From an uncultured Alphaproteobacteria bacterium (GTDB lineage: Bacteria; Pseudomonadota; Alphaproteobacteria; CAAHEQ01; UBA3637), in contig CANREI010000001.1 of NCBI GenBank assembly GCA_947629595.1, forward strand, positions 1 to 42,873: a DNA stretch of 42,873 nt, given 5' to 3'. How positions within the stretch are numbered: position 1 is the stretch's first letter; every line of letters starts with the position of its first letter. This document shows, one piece after another, positions 33,075 through 40,754 of the stretch. The notes beneath the pieces are model-generated. The model saw only the letters and a program-made list of their open reading frames with translations. It was not told where the DNA came from and did no database searches. Position numbers and translations under genes: made by a program.

Positions 33075-33377
33075 CATAAAAAAACGGGGTATCCTGTTGC
33101 TGGGAACCCCGCAAACCCCACCGCTCTGCTCATTTGAGAACGGAATTGATGGTCATTTGGCTACATTAAGCAGCTTTGGCGACCGGAGCAAAATTATCAT
33201 TTGCGTTTATATTTTCAGCCCGATAACGGTGGTACAATACCGGATACAAGAAAAAGCCTTTATTATGCGTGTCGATCCTGTTTCACCCCCATTGGTGGAG
33301 GTGTCGGGTACCGCCCCCGAGTCCACAGACATCTATTCTGCTTTTCGTTTAGCATCATAGTCAAAATTGCTTTGACA
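33075..33377 (-). ncRNA. ssrA: permuted two-piece tmRNA
   Basis: Read on the minus strand, the acceptor half comes first and ends CACCTCC-A-CCA (33303-33293). After only 2 nt (AT) the coding half starts GGGGGTGAAACAGGATCGAC (33290 leftward). GGGGGTG pairs with CACCTCC with one G-U to form the acceptor stem. A T-arm-like hairpin TCGGG/CCCGA encloses a 7-nt loop (GGCGGTA). The resume/tag frame (33204-33166) encodes ANDNFAPVAKAA and stop. A stem CGGGGT/ACCCCG with a following T7 run (33111-33078) ends the gene. tmRNA with SmpB rescues stalled ribosomes and tags the peptide for proteolysis. Permutation is characteristic of Alphaproteobacteria. The outer acceptor-side boundary is approximate. Confidence 0.93.
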
Positions 33378-33383
33378 AAGAAA

Positions 33384-33412
33384 AGTATAACCCGTTTTTG
33401 AGAAAAAATCAA
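33384..33412 (-). promoter_or_regulatory. ssrA promoter
   Basis: TTGATT (33412-33407), N17, TATACT (33389-33384). Confidence 0.65.
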
Positions 33413-33466
33413 GATTTTTTATGATAACTTTGTTCGATGCCTGCCGTTACACAAAACAGACCCCCT

Positions 33467-33503
33467 AAAAAAACCTCCCGCAAAACGCAAGGAGGCTTTT
33501 TTT
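33467..33503 (-). terminator. tuf terminator
   Basis: Stem GCCTCC / GGAGG(T) with TTGCG-TTTT-GCGG in the upper part, A/T runs on both sides, 17 nt after the tuf stop. Also flanks the ssrA promoter. Confidence 0.88.
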
Positions 33504-33519
33504 AGTAAAACGTATGTGC

Positions 33520-34710
33520 TTATTTGTCGATTTTAGCAACGACACCGGCGCCAACCGTGTGGCCGCCTTCACGAATAGCAAAACGTAAACCTTCGTCCAT
33601 GGCAACCGGCACAATCAATGTGACTTTTAATTTCACATTATCACCCGGCATAACCATTTCAACACCGGCCGGTAATTCAATTGTACCGGTCACGTCTGTT
33701 GTACGGAAATAGAATTGCGGACGATAGTTTGCAAAGAACGGTGTATGACGACCGCCTTCTTCTTTGCTCAACACATAAACTTCGGATTCGAACGTTGTGT
33801 GCGGGGTGATTGTTCCCGGAGCAGCCAAAACCTGACCGCGTTCCACTTCGTCCCGTTTTGTACCGCGGAGCAAGACACCGATGTTATCGCCGGCTTCACC
33901 TTGATCCAACAATTTACGGAACATTTCAATGCCCGTGCAGGTTGTTTTTGTTGTCGGACGTAAACCAACGATTTCAACTTCTTCGCCCACTTTTAACGTA
34001 CCGCGTTCCACACGACCCGTCACAACCGTACCACGGCCGGAAATGGAGAACACGTCTTCAATCGGCATTAAGAACGGTTTGTCTTTCGGACGTTCCGGTT
34101 GCGGAATGTAATTATCAACGGCATCCATTAAAGCAATAATGGAATCTTTGCCCATTTTCGGATCGCCGCCGTCCAAAGCAACTTTGGCAGAACCGCGAAT
34201 GATAGGAATATCATCACCCGGGAATTGATAGGAAGACAGTAATTCACGAACTTCCATTTCCACCAAGTCTAATAATTCGGCATCGTCAACCATATCAACT
34301 TTGTTCATATAAACAACAATGGCAGGCACACCGACCTGACGAGCCAACAAAATGTGTTCACGTGTTTGCGGCATCGGACCGTCGGCAGCGGAAACCACCA
34401 AAATAGCACCGTCCATTTGAGCGGCACCCGTAATCATGTTTTTAACATAGTCGGCGTGGCCCGGGCAGTCAACGTGCGCATAGTGCCGTTTGGCTGTTTC
34501 ATATTCAACGTGTGACGTTGAAATGGTAATACCGCGAGCGCGTTCTTCCGGAGCTTTATCGATGTTTGCATAATCAACGAATGCAGCGCCGCCTTGTTCA
34601 GCCAAAACTTTTGTAATGGCTGCCGTTAATGTTGTTTTACCGTGGTCAACGTGGCCGATTGTGCCGATGTTGCAGTGCGGTTTTGTTCTTTCAAATTTTT
34701 CTTTACTCAT
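33520..34710 (-). CDS. tuf: elongation factor Tu
   Basis: 396 residues, full length. G1 GHVDHGKT, G2 RGITI, G3 DCPGH, G4 NKVD, and the effector and domain II/III sequences are all intact. Delivers aminoacyl-tRNA to the ribosome as a GTP complex. AAGGA precedes the ATG by 9 nt. Directly behind tRNA-Tyr and tRNA-Gly genes, the classic tufB arrangement, so the three are probably cotranscribed from the promoter at 34982-35010. Confidence 0.98.
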   Translation of the reverse strand: MSKEKFERTKPHCNIGTIGHVDHGKTTLTAAITKVLAEQGGAAFVDYANIDKAPEERARGITISTSHVEYETAKRHYAHVDCPGHADYVKNMITGAAQMDGAILVVSAADGPMPQTREHILLARQVGVPAIVVYMNKVDMVDDAELLDLVEMEVRELLSSYQFPGDDIPIIRGSAKVALDGGDPKMGKDSIIALMDAVDNYIPQPERPKDKPFLMPIEDVFSISGRGTVVTGRVERGTLKVGEEVEIVGLRPTTKTTCTGIEMFRKLLDQGEAGDNIGVLLRGTKRDEVERGQVLAAPGTITPHTTFESEVYVLSKEEGGRHTPFFANYRPQFYFRTTDVTGTIELPAGVEMVMPGDNVKLKVTLIVPVAMDEGLRFAIREGGHTVGAGVVAKIDK

Positions 34711-34772
34711 TATTTAATTTCCTTAACTGATCAGTGTTAAAAAATAAATCCTCTTGCGGAGGACCCCTTAAT

Positions 34773-34846
<74 letters not shown>

Positions 34847-34857
34847 AATCGGGTCTT

Positions 34858-34943
34858 TGGTGGAAGGGGAAAGATTCGAACTTTCGTAGACATAAGTCGG
34901 CAGATTTACAGTCTGCTGCCATTAACCACTCGGCCACCCTTCC
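34858..34943 (-). tRNA. tRNA-Tyr (anticodon GTA)
   Basis: 86 nt with a long variable arm (class II). Acceptor GGAAGGG/CCCTTCC, anticodon loop CTGTAAA with GTA, GTTCGAATC T-loop, encoded CCA. A queuosine-type GUN anticodon, matching the presence of queH. Confidence 0.97.
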
Positions 34944-34981
34944 GGCCCAATAGACACTCTTGCTTTACACAAGAGGAATAC

Positions 34982-35010
34982 ATTATGCCGTTAATTCAAA
35001 AAATTGTCAA
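34982..35010 (-). promoter_or_regulatory. tRNA-Tyr / tRNA-Gly / tuf promoter
   Basis: Perfect TTGACA (35010-35005), N17, CATAAT (34987-34982), about 38 nt upstream of the tRNA-Tyr gene. Confidence 0.75.
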
Positions 35011-35159
35011 GCACTTTTTTCGAAAAATAATTTAATTTGACGGTTTATTAACTTTTTTAACAAGTAATTCAATGAATTATATTATAAAATCAAAGAAGGC
35101 GCTTAAAAAACGTATTCTTTTGAATAAAATGCCGGAACAAGTGTTTTTGCGGCGTTTTT

Positions 35160-36104
35160 TTAATCCTCTTTCGAAAGCGTGGATTGCGAAACAAGATAAG
35201 ACGGTCGATGTTTCGTTTCCAAATAAATCAATCCCAAATATTCACCCAAAATTCCGATAATAATAAGCTGAATACCGCCGATGATTAAAACGGAAACCAA
35301 AACCGATGCCCAGCCGGAAACAACAAACATATCGGTAAAAATTTTCATATATAAAACATAGCAGGCATATAAAAAACCGACAGTGGTTGTGATAAAACCC
35401 AAAACGGAAGCCAATCGCAGCGGCATAATTCCGAAAGATGTTATGCCCGACCAGGCGAGCATCATCATACGCCGTAACGTATAGCTGCTTTGGCCTTTAA
35501 ACCGTTTTGCCACCTGATAGGGCAGAAAAACCTGCTTATAGCCCATCCAATAAATATACCCGCGCAAAAATAAATTGCGTTCCGTTGTTTTTTTAAGCGC
35601 CGTTACCACTTTTTTATCCAACAAACGAAAATCGGCGGCGCCGCGCGGCACATGAATATTCGTCATAAAGCCCAATATGCTGTAAAACAAGTTTGATGTT
35701 TTGCGTTTCAACCACGATTGATTGCTGTTTTCCTGCCGAAGCGTATTTACAATTTCGGCCCCCGACAGCCACGCATCAATCATTTGGGGAATCATGGCAA
35801 CGGGGTGTTGCAAATCGGCATCCATGGTAATAACGCAATCGCCCGACGCATAATCCAAGCCGGCACGCAACGCACTTTGATGTCCGAAGTTGCGCGAAAA
35901 AGAAACATAATGCACCGCCGGATTTTTTTGATGCATTTTTTGCAAAATCGATAAGGTTTCGTCTTTGGATCCGTCATTAACGAAAATCACTTCATAAGCC
36001 GAATATTTTTTTAATATCGGCAACAGTTGTCTTAACATTTCCTCAATATTTTGGGCTTCGTTATAAGCCGGCAAAACAACCGAAACTTTAAAATTTTTTT
36101 TCAT
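35160..36104 (-). CDS. GT2-family (DPM1/GtrB-like) membrane glycosyltransferase
   Basis: 314 residues. N-terminal GT-A domain: VVLPAYNEAQNIEEML (about 8-23), FVNDGSKDET, and the DAD metal motif in VITMDADLQHP near residue 96. Two C-terminal membrane helices follow (about 228-252 and 262-290, ending IGILGEYLGLIYLETKHRP), as in polyprenyl-phosphate glycosyltransferases of the GtrB/ArnC/DPM1 type. It would transfer a sugar onto a lipid carrier at the inner membrane for envelope glycan modification. GGGGAG precedes the ATG. No neighbour reveals the sugar. No clear terminator is visible in 35041-35159. Confidence 0.88.
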   Translation of the reverse strand: MKKNFKVSVVLPAYNEAQNIEEMLRQLLPILKKYSAYEVIFVNDGSKDETLSILQKMHQKNPAVHYVSFSRNFGHQSALRAGLDYASGDCVITMDADLQHPVAMIPQMIDAWLSGAEIVNTLRQENSNQSWLKRKTSNLFYSILGFMTNIHVPRGAADFRLLDKKVVTALKKTTERNLFLRGYIYWMGYKQVFLPYQVAKRFKGQSSYTLRRMMMLAWSGITSFGIMPLRLASVLGFITTTVGFLYACYVLYMKIFTDMFVVSGWASVLVSVLIIGGIQLIIIGILGEYLGLIYLETKHRPSYLVSQSTLSKED

Positions 36105-36194
36105 TCCTTTCTCCCCGCTTTTTGCATGAAACTGATTATATGTTACAATAAAATTTTTAAAAACACAACTTTTTTATGCCGAAAAACAAATGTT

Positions 36195-36223
36195 TTGACA
36201 ATTTTATTTTTTCGGTTTATTTT
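36195..36223 (+). promoter_or_regulatory. promoter of the rlmB-like gene
   Basis: Perfect TTGACA (36195-36200), N17, TATTTT (36218-36223). It lies inside the longest open frame and thus supports the start at 36245. Confidence 0.5.
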
Positions 36224-36244
36224 ATACGCAAAGGACTTTTTAAT

Positions 36245-37009
36245 ATGAAACCTCAATTCAAACAAAAACAATCATTTTCCAAAAACACAAATACATTTGT
36301 TCTTTTATACGGGCGTCACCCCGTAACGGCGGCCCTTTATAATCCGAATCGAAAAATTAAAGAACTTTATTTAACCAAAGAAGCGGCCGGAGAAATAAAA
36401 GTGCCGTCCGATATAACCGTACATGTGTGTCCCAAAGAGCAGTTAGATTCGCTTGTCGGCAAAGAAGCAGTGCATCAGGGGTTTGTTGCCAAATGTGCAC
36501 CGCTGAAAAATAAAACAATTGAAGAAGTGATTGAACAAACACGTTCTCAAAAAGAAACGCTTGTCGTGATTTTGGATCAGGTCAGCGATCCGCATAATAT
36601 CGGTGCGATTTTGCGCTCTGCCGGCGCCTTTCAAGCCGCGGCCGTTATTGTGCCGGAAGCCGGTGCGCCTGATGAAACGGGTGTTTTGGCAAAATCATCC
36701 AGCGGTGTTTTGGAGCTGGTTCCCTATGTGCGGGTTGCCAATTTGGCGCGCGCGATGGAAGCGTTAAAGAAAAACGGTTTTTGGTGCATCGGTTTTGACG
36801 GAAACGCCCCGCATTCCGTTTATGAGACAAAACTGCCTTCAAAATGTGCGCTTGTGTTGGGGTCGGAAGGATTCGGGCTGCGTCGATTAACGGCCCAAAA
36901 CTGTGATGATACGGTGAAATTGCCGATGAATCCGCAAGTGGAAAGTTTAAATGTGTCCAACGCCTGCGCCATTGCACTTTATGAATGGAATCGCCAACAT
37001 CACGCTTAA
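36245..37009 (+). CDS. rlmB: 23S rRNA 2'-O-methyltransferase, TrmH/RlmB (SPOUT) family
   Basis: 254 residues from MKPQFKQ at 36245, with AAAGGA about 11 nt upstream and a promoter just before it. An N-terminal substrate-binding domain starts LLYGRHPVTAAL. The SPOUT knot has VILDQVSDPHNIGAILRSA (motif 1), LVLGSEGFGL (motif 2) and LPMNPQVESLNVSNACAIAL (motif 3). RlmB methylates G2251 in 23S rRNA; the exact target is inferred from family similarity. The last codon is 10 nt from the convergent LpoA-like gene, with no terminator visible. Confidence 0.85.
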   Translation: MKPQFKQKQSFSKNTNTFVLLYGRHPVTAALYNPNRKIKELYLTKEAAGEIKVPSDITVHVCPKEQLDSLVGKEAVHQGFVAKCAPLKNKTIEEVIEQTRSQKETLVVILDQVSDPHNIGAILRSAGAFQAAAVIVPEAGAPDETGVLAKSSSGVLELVPYVRVANLARAMEALKKNGFWCIGFDGNAPHSVYETKLPSKCALVLGSEGFGLRRLTAQNCDDTVKLPMNPQVESLNVSNACAIALYEWNRQHHA

Positions 37010-37019
37010 AAACAAGGCG

Positions 37020-38198
37020 TTAAAAATCGGTTTTTGCCGGTTCGACCGATTGAATATATCCCATTGAGCGAATTTGAAACATTTCCAAAAGACGATCGTT
37101 CGTGCCATCTTGATTTAAGCGGAATCGGCCGTTAATACCTTGATAGCCCACCGAATCGGTTAATGTGTTTTCATTTAAAGCCCCCTTGCCGGACAGGAAA
37201 GATACCAATGAAAAGGCATCATATCCGAAAGAGGCAATCGGTATGGCGTTTTTATCGAAAGCCTCTTTATATTTTGATTTAAACACCGTCATACGCGTTT
37301 GCGGCACATCGGCAAAATAAGCACCGACAAGTTGCGTGTTTTTCGTATGGCGCAGGGTAGCCAAGCCGTAATAGGGCACAATTTGAGGCGTCACATCATA
37401 ATAATATAAAATGGAAACCAATTGTTCTAATTTAATACCTTGTTCAAAAACAAATAAGGCATCAAACGATAAGCGTTCCGCCGACGGGTTACGAATCAGC
37501 TCTTTTTCGCGCTCGGTCAGATTTTTTCGACGCGGATCAATTAACGGCGGGGCTATTTTTTCCACCGGCGTGGTTAAATCATTTGATGTCGGCGCATAAA
37601 ACGAGCGATGAACAATTTCCATACCCGGACAGCTTTGAACGGCCGTTTCAAACGATTGCACCACAATATCGCCCGTTTTGTCTTTGGGGCCGATTAAGGC
37701 AAACCGTCGTTGGCCTTGTGCGCAGGCATAGTCAACAATGCGTTGAATTTGTTGCGGAATCAACAAAGCAACGGAATAAACGCCGTTACCCAGTACCGAT
37801 GTATCCGATGTGAAGGACAAAACCGGCTTATCGGGGTGTTGCGCGCCCACGGATTGCACTTCGCCGGCAAAAACGGGACCGACGAACACATCGGGCGATT
37901 CGGCTGAGGCTTTTTGATAAGCTTCAACGGCGCCTTGCGGGGTACCTTTCGTATCAAAGAACAAAACTTCCGTCGATTCGCTCGGGCGTTCTAATCCTGC
38001 CATCAGTGCCGCATTCTGGAAATTTTCGCCGACGGCGGCATTCGGGCCGCTTAACGGCAACAAGAAGGCTGTTTTCGTTTTTTCGCCCGCTTGTCCGCCA
38101 GAAATTGAAACGTCTCTTTCGGAAGCCGGTATTTTAATTTGTTCGGCACAACCCGTCATCAATGCCAGTAAAAAAATGCATAAAATTTGTCTTTTCAT
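37020..38198 (-). CDS. LpoA-like penicillin-binding-protein activator lipoprotein
   Basis: 392 residues from MKRQILC at 38198, with AAGGAT 8 nt upstream. Lipobox LMTGC (Cys near 16). The remainder is a type 1 periplasmic-binding-protein fold: TAFLLPLSGPNAAVGENFQNAALMAG, DVFVGPVFAGEVQSV, RFALIGPKDKTGDI and a C-terminal ASFGYDAFSLVSFL. The family activates class A PBPs from the outer membrane. Its position, divergent from rsmI and next to yraN and a BON gene, matches the E. coli lpoA (yraM) neighbourhood, which supports the call. E. coli LpoA has an extra N-terminal TPR domain that is absent here. Confidence 0.82.
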   Translation of the reverse strand: MKRQILCIFLLALMTGCAEQIKIPASERDVSISGGQAGEKTKTAFLLPLSGPNAAVGENFQNAALMAGLERPSESTEVLFFDTKGTPQGAVEAYQKASAESPDVFVGPVFAGEVQSVGAQHPDKPVLSFTSDTSVLGNGVYSVALLIPQQIQRIVDYACAQGQRRFALIGPKDKTGDIVVQSFETAVQSCPGMEIVHRSFYAPTSNDLTTPVEKIAPPLIDPRRKNLTEREKELIRNPSAERLSFDALFVFEQGIKLEQLVSILYYYDVTPQIVPYYGLATLRHTKNTQLVGAYFADVPQTRMTVFKSKYKEAFDKNAIPIASFGYDAFSLVSFLSGKGALNENTLTDSVGYQGINGRFRLNQDGTNDRLLEMFQIRSMGYIQSVEPAKTDF

Positions 38199-38230
38199 TG
38201 TTTTTATCCTTTTCATCTCTCTTTTTTCCT

Positions 38231-38259
38231 GATATACTGGATTTTAATTTCATTTTCAA
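38231..38259. promoter_or_regulatory. divergent promoters of LpoA-like gene and rsmI
   Basis: Leftward: TTGAAA (38259-38254), N17, TATATC (38236-38231). Rightward: extended -10 TGATATACT with TATACT at 38233-38238. The two -10 boxes overlap. Confidence 0.5.
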
Positions 38260-38288
38260 GTTGATTCTCTTAAAAACGGAGTTTTTTT

Positions 38289-39107
38289 ATGTTATATCTT
38301 GTTTCAACACCGATCGGGAATTTGGGCGATTTATCGCCGCGTGCCAAACAAGTCCTTGAATCTGTTGATTTAGTTGCTTGTGAAGATACGCGAACGAGTC
38401 AACAGCTTTTTTCGCTTTTGGGATTAAACGTAAAAGCCGTTACGCCCTATCATGAGCATAACGGGGCCGTTGCCCGTCCGAAATTGATTGAAAAATTAAA
38501 GCACGGCGTTACGATTGCCTTAATCAGTGACGCGGGAACGCCGCTTATTTCCGACCCGGGATATAAACTGGTGCGCGCCTGTCAGCAAAATAATATTCCC
38601 GTTACAACCGTGCCGGGAGCAAACGCCGTGTTATCGGCATTGCAGTTATCGGGCTTGCCGAGTGATGCGTTTTTATTTGCCGGTTTTTTACCGCCCAAAC
38701 AGGCAGCCCGACGGCAAACATTATTGAAATATAAATCCGTGCCCGCCACGCTTCTTTTTTATGAAACGGCAAATCGGTTAATCGAGTCGCTTGCGGATAT
38801 GGCTGCCGTTTTCGGCAATCGGGAAACGGCGGTTGTGCGCGAAATAACCAAAAAGTTTGAAGAAGTGAAGCGCAATACAATTCAAAATCTGCTGTTGTTT
38901 TATCAAGAGCAGGGAGCGCCGAAAGGTGAGCTTGTTTTGGTGGTCGATCGGGCCGATGAGGCAACGGAAAATGCTGTTGATTTGGAAAAACTCATTCAAG
39001 AAAGTTTAAAAACGCATTCCGTTCGTGATACGGTGGAAATTATAACGGGCATGACATCTGTTCCCAAAAAAGAAGTATATAAAAAAGTGTTGGAGTTATC
39101 CGAATGA
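38289..39107 (+). CDS. rsmI: 16S rRNA (cytidine-1402-2'-O)-methyltransferase RsmI
   Basis: 272 residues. Family signature LYLVSTPIGNLGDLSPRA at the N-terminus, ACEDTRTSQQLFSLLG, ALISDAGTPLISDPGY and VPGANAVLSALQLSGLP, all characteristic of the tetrapyrrole-methylase-fold RsmI. It methylates C1402 in the 16S decoding centre. GGAG precedes the start. First gene of an rsmI-yraN-BON-methyltransferase run with overlapping ends. Confidence 0.96.
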   Translation: MLYLVSTPIGNLGDLSPRAKQVLESVDLVACEDTRTSQQLFSLLGLNVKAVTPYHEHNGAVARPKLIEKLKHGVTIALISDAGTPLISDPGYKLVRACQQNNIPVTTVPGANAVLSALQLSGLPSDAFLFAGFLPPKQAARRQTLLKYKSVPATLLFYETANRLIESLADMAAVFGNRETAVVREITKKFEEVKRNTIQNLLLFYQEQGAPKGELVLVVDRADEATENAVDLEKLIQESLKTHSVRDTVEIITGMTSVPKKEVYKKVLELSE

Positions 39108-39472
39108 AAAAAACAAATTATCAAGTCGGGCATTTTGCCGAAACACTGGCGCTTTGGTATTTGCGCTTGAAGGGTTATCGATTCGTTGCCAAAAATTTTG
39201 TCGTGAAGCGCGGTACGGGTGCGGGTGAAATTGATTTAATTATGACAAAAGGCAAAACAATTGTTTTTGTTGAAGTGAAAAAAAGACACACCTACGGTGC
39301 GGCGGCCGAAGCCGTTACCATTGAAAATCAAATGCGGGTTGTTAAATCATCGGCGGTTTTTCTGCAACGAAACCCGCGATTTTCAAAATATGAAATGCGC
39401 TATGATGCCGTTTTATTCAGCGCGCATCACTTTTTTCCGCGTCACATTCAAAATGCATGGAGAGTTTTATAA
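39104..39472 (+). CDS. yraN: YraN/UPF0102 nuclease-fold protein
   Basis: 122 residues. GHFAETLALWYLRLKGYRFVAKNF, then GEIDLIMTKGKTIVFVEVKKR with the Asp...Glu-x-Lys arrangement of PD-(D/E)XK nucleases. Start overlaps rsmI by 4 nt (ATGA) and its stop overlaps the next start (TAATG). Usual partner of rsmI. Biochemical role poorly known in the family. Confidence 0.92.
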   Translation: MKKTNYQVGHFAETLALWYLRLKGYRFVAKNFVVKRGTGAGEIDLIMTKGKTIVFVEVKKRHTYGAAAEAVTIENQMRVVKSSAVFLQRNPRFSKYEMRYDAVLFSAHHFFPRHIQNAWRVL

Positions 39473-40062
39473 TGAGGGGTCCACTGAAAATTTTTCTTTT
39501 GGTTACGGTTTGTTCGTGTTTAAACGGCTGTCAATATCTCGGAACAATTTTTTCGGCAACGCATAAAGTGGCATCGGTGGTGATGGATGATCGCTCCATT
39601 TCCGATGATTATACCGATACTAAGCTTAATTTGGCGATTCGTCACAATTTGGCGCAACAAAAATTAAGTTATGCCGTTGATATTGAACTTACCGTATTTG
39701 AAGGAGCGGTTTTGTTAAACGGTGCATTGCCTGCCGAAAATTATATTGATGATGTTTTAAAAACCGTTTGGCAAACAGAGGGGGTTAAAAAAGTTTATAA
39801 CTATATTCGCTTGGCGGAGCCGCCGTCGGTTGATGTGGTGAATGAAGATGCGGCCATGTCGGCCAAAATTCGGTATCAGTTGTCCGTTACGCGGGGAATA
39901 TCATCGGTTAATTACAAAATCACCATGGAAAACGGCGTGATTTATTTAATGGGCATTGCACAAAACCGGGAGGAGCTTGATTCGGTGATTGCCGTTATTA
40001 AAAACACGGTGAACATTAAAGATATTATTATTTTAACGCGTTTTATCGAAGATAAAAAATGA
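39472..40062 (+). CDS. BON-domain outer-membrane lipoprotein (DolP/YraP-like)
   Basis: 196 residues from the ATG at 39472, which has GGAGAG 8-13 nt upstream; a Met 5 codons earlier is possible. Lipobox LNGC. Two BON domains: about 50-115 (DTKLNLAIRHNLAQQ...VFEGAVLLNGALP) and about 125-190 (SAKIRYQLSVTRGISSVNYKITMENGVIYLMG). BON lipoproteins bind anionic phospholipid and support outer-membrane integrity. E. coli yraP/dolP occupies the same neighbourhood after yraN. Confidence 0.88.
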   Translation: MRGPLKIFLLVTVCSCLNGCQYLGTIFSATHKVASVVMDDRSISDDYTDTKLNLAIRHNLAQQKLSYAVDIELTVFEGAVLLNGALPAENYIDDVLKTVWQTEGVKKVYNYIRLAEPPSVDVVNEDAAMSAKIRYQLSVTRGISSVNYKITMENGVIYLMGIAQNREELDSVIAVIKNTVNIKDIIILTRFIEDKK

Positions 40063-40655
40063 GTTTGTTTTGGGTGAGTTGTTTTTTGATTTTGATTTCC
40101 GTTTTTGTCGGCGCTTTGGGGCTTGTCGGTATTTATTATTGCCTTGCTTCCGGCTTTTTTATCAATCCGCCGCCGGTGCCGTCCGATAAAAAGGTAAGAG
40201 ATGCCGTTTTAAAAGAAATTGAAACAACGCTTTCTTGCTCATCAAACAAAATTATTATGGATTTAGGCAGCGGGTGGGGCAGTTTTTTAATTCCGTTGGC
40301 AAAGCAGTTTCCGGCTCATTCGTTTATCGGTATTGAAAAAGCGTTTCTGCCTTATTTTTATGCCAAAATCAAGGGCAGACGTTTCAAAAATTTACGATTT
40401 GAACGCCAAAATTTCTTTTTATCCGATATTTCAAAAGCCGATATTGTTATTTTATATTTAATTGCGCATATTATGCCGCGCGTTACGCAAAAATGCCTAT
40501 CGGAAATGAAAAACGGCGCCGTGATTTATTCAAATCATTTTCCGTTAACGAACATTCAACCGGTGCGTATTCAAACATGCGGGCATTCCTTTGACAGATA
40601 TTATGTTTATGAAATCAATCATCATCAAAAAGCATTATTGATAAAAAATGAATAA
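40059..40655 (+). CDS. membrane-anchored SAM-dependent methyltransferase-like protein
   Basis: 198 residues. An N-terminal membrane helix (about 5-32, ILISVFVGALGLVGIYYCL) is followed by a class I methyltransferase domain with motif I IIMDLGSGWGSFLIP and the acidic residue in FIGIEKA. A later conserved-looking segment is LYLIAHIMPRV. The domain is short. Start overlaps the BON gene (ATGA). Substrate unknown; position suggests an envelope or translation-linked role. Confidence 0.7.
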   Translation: MSLFWVSCFLILISVFVGALGLVGIYYCLASGFFINPPPVPSDKKVRDAVLKEIETTLSCSSNKIIMDLGSGWGSFLIPLAKQFPAHSFIGIEKAFLPYFYAKIKGRRFKNLRFERQNFFLSDISKADIVILYLIAHIMPRVTQKCLSEMKNGAVIYSNHFPLTNIQPVRIQTCGHSFDRYYVYEINHHQKALLIKNE

Positions 40656-40670
40656 AAAGTTAAAAAATCC

Positions 40671-40699
40671 TTGTTTTATATAAAAAATTGGTGTATAAT
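40671..40699 (+). promoter_or_regulatory. promoter of the Trp-rich repeat gene
   Basis: TTGTTT (40671-40676), N17, perfect TATAAT (40694-40699). Confidence 0.7.
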
Positions 40700-40754
40700 A
40701 TTTTTATGGGTATTAAAGTAAGCGGTTCAGATTATTTAAAAAACGGAGGCAAAA

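Noticed and set aside
35072..35260. Plus-strand open frame of 62 codons before the GT2 gene
   Set aside because: Its 3' part is antisense to the GT2 gene and the composition is not protein-like; no ribosome-binding site.
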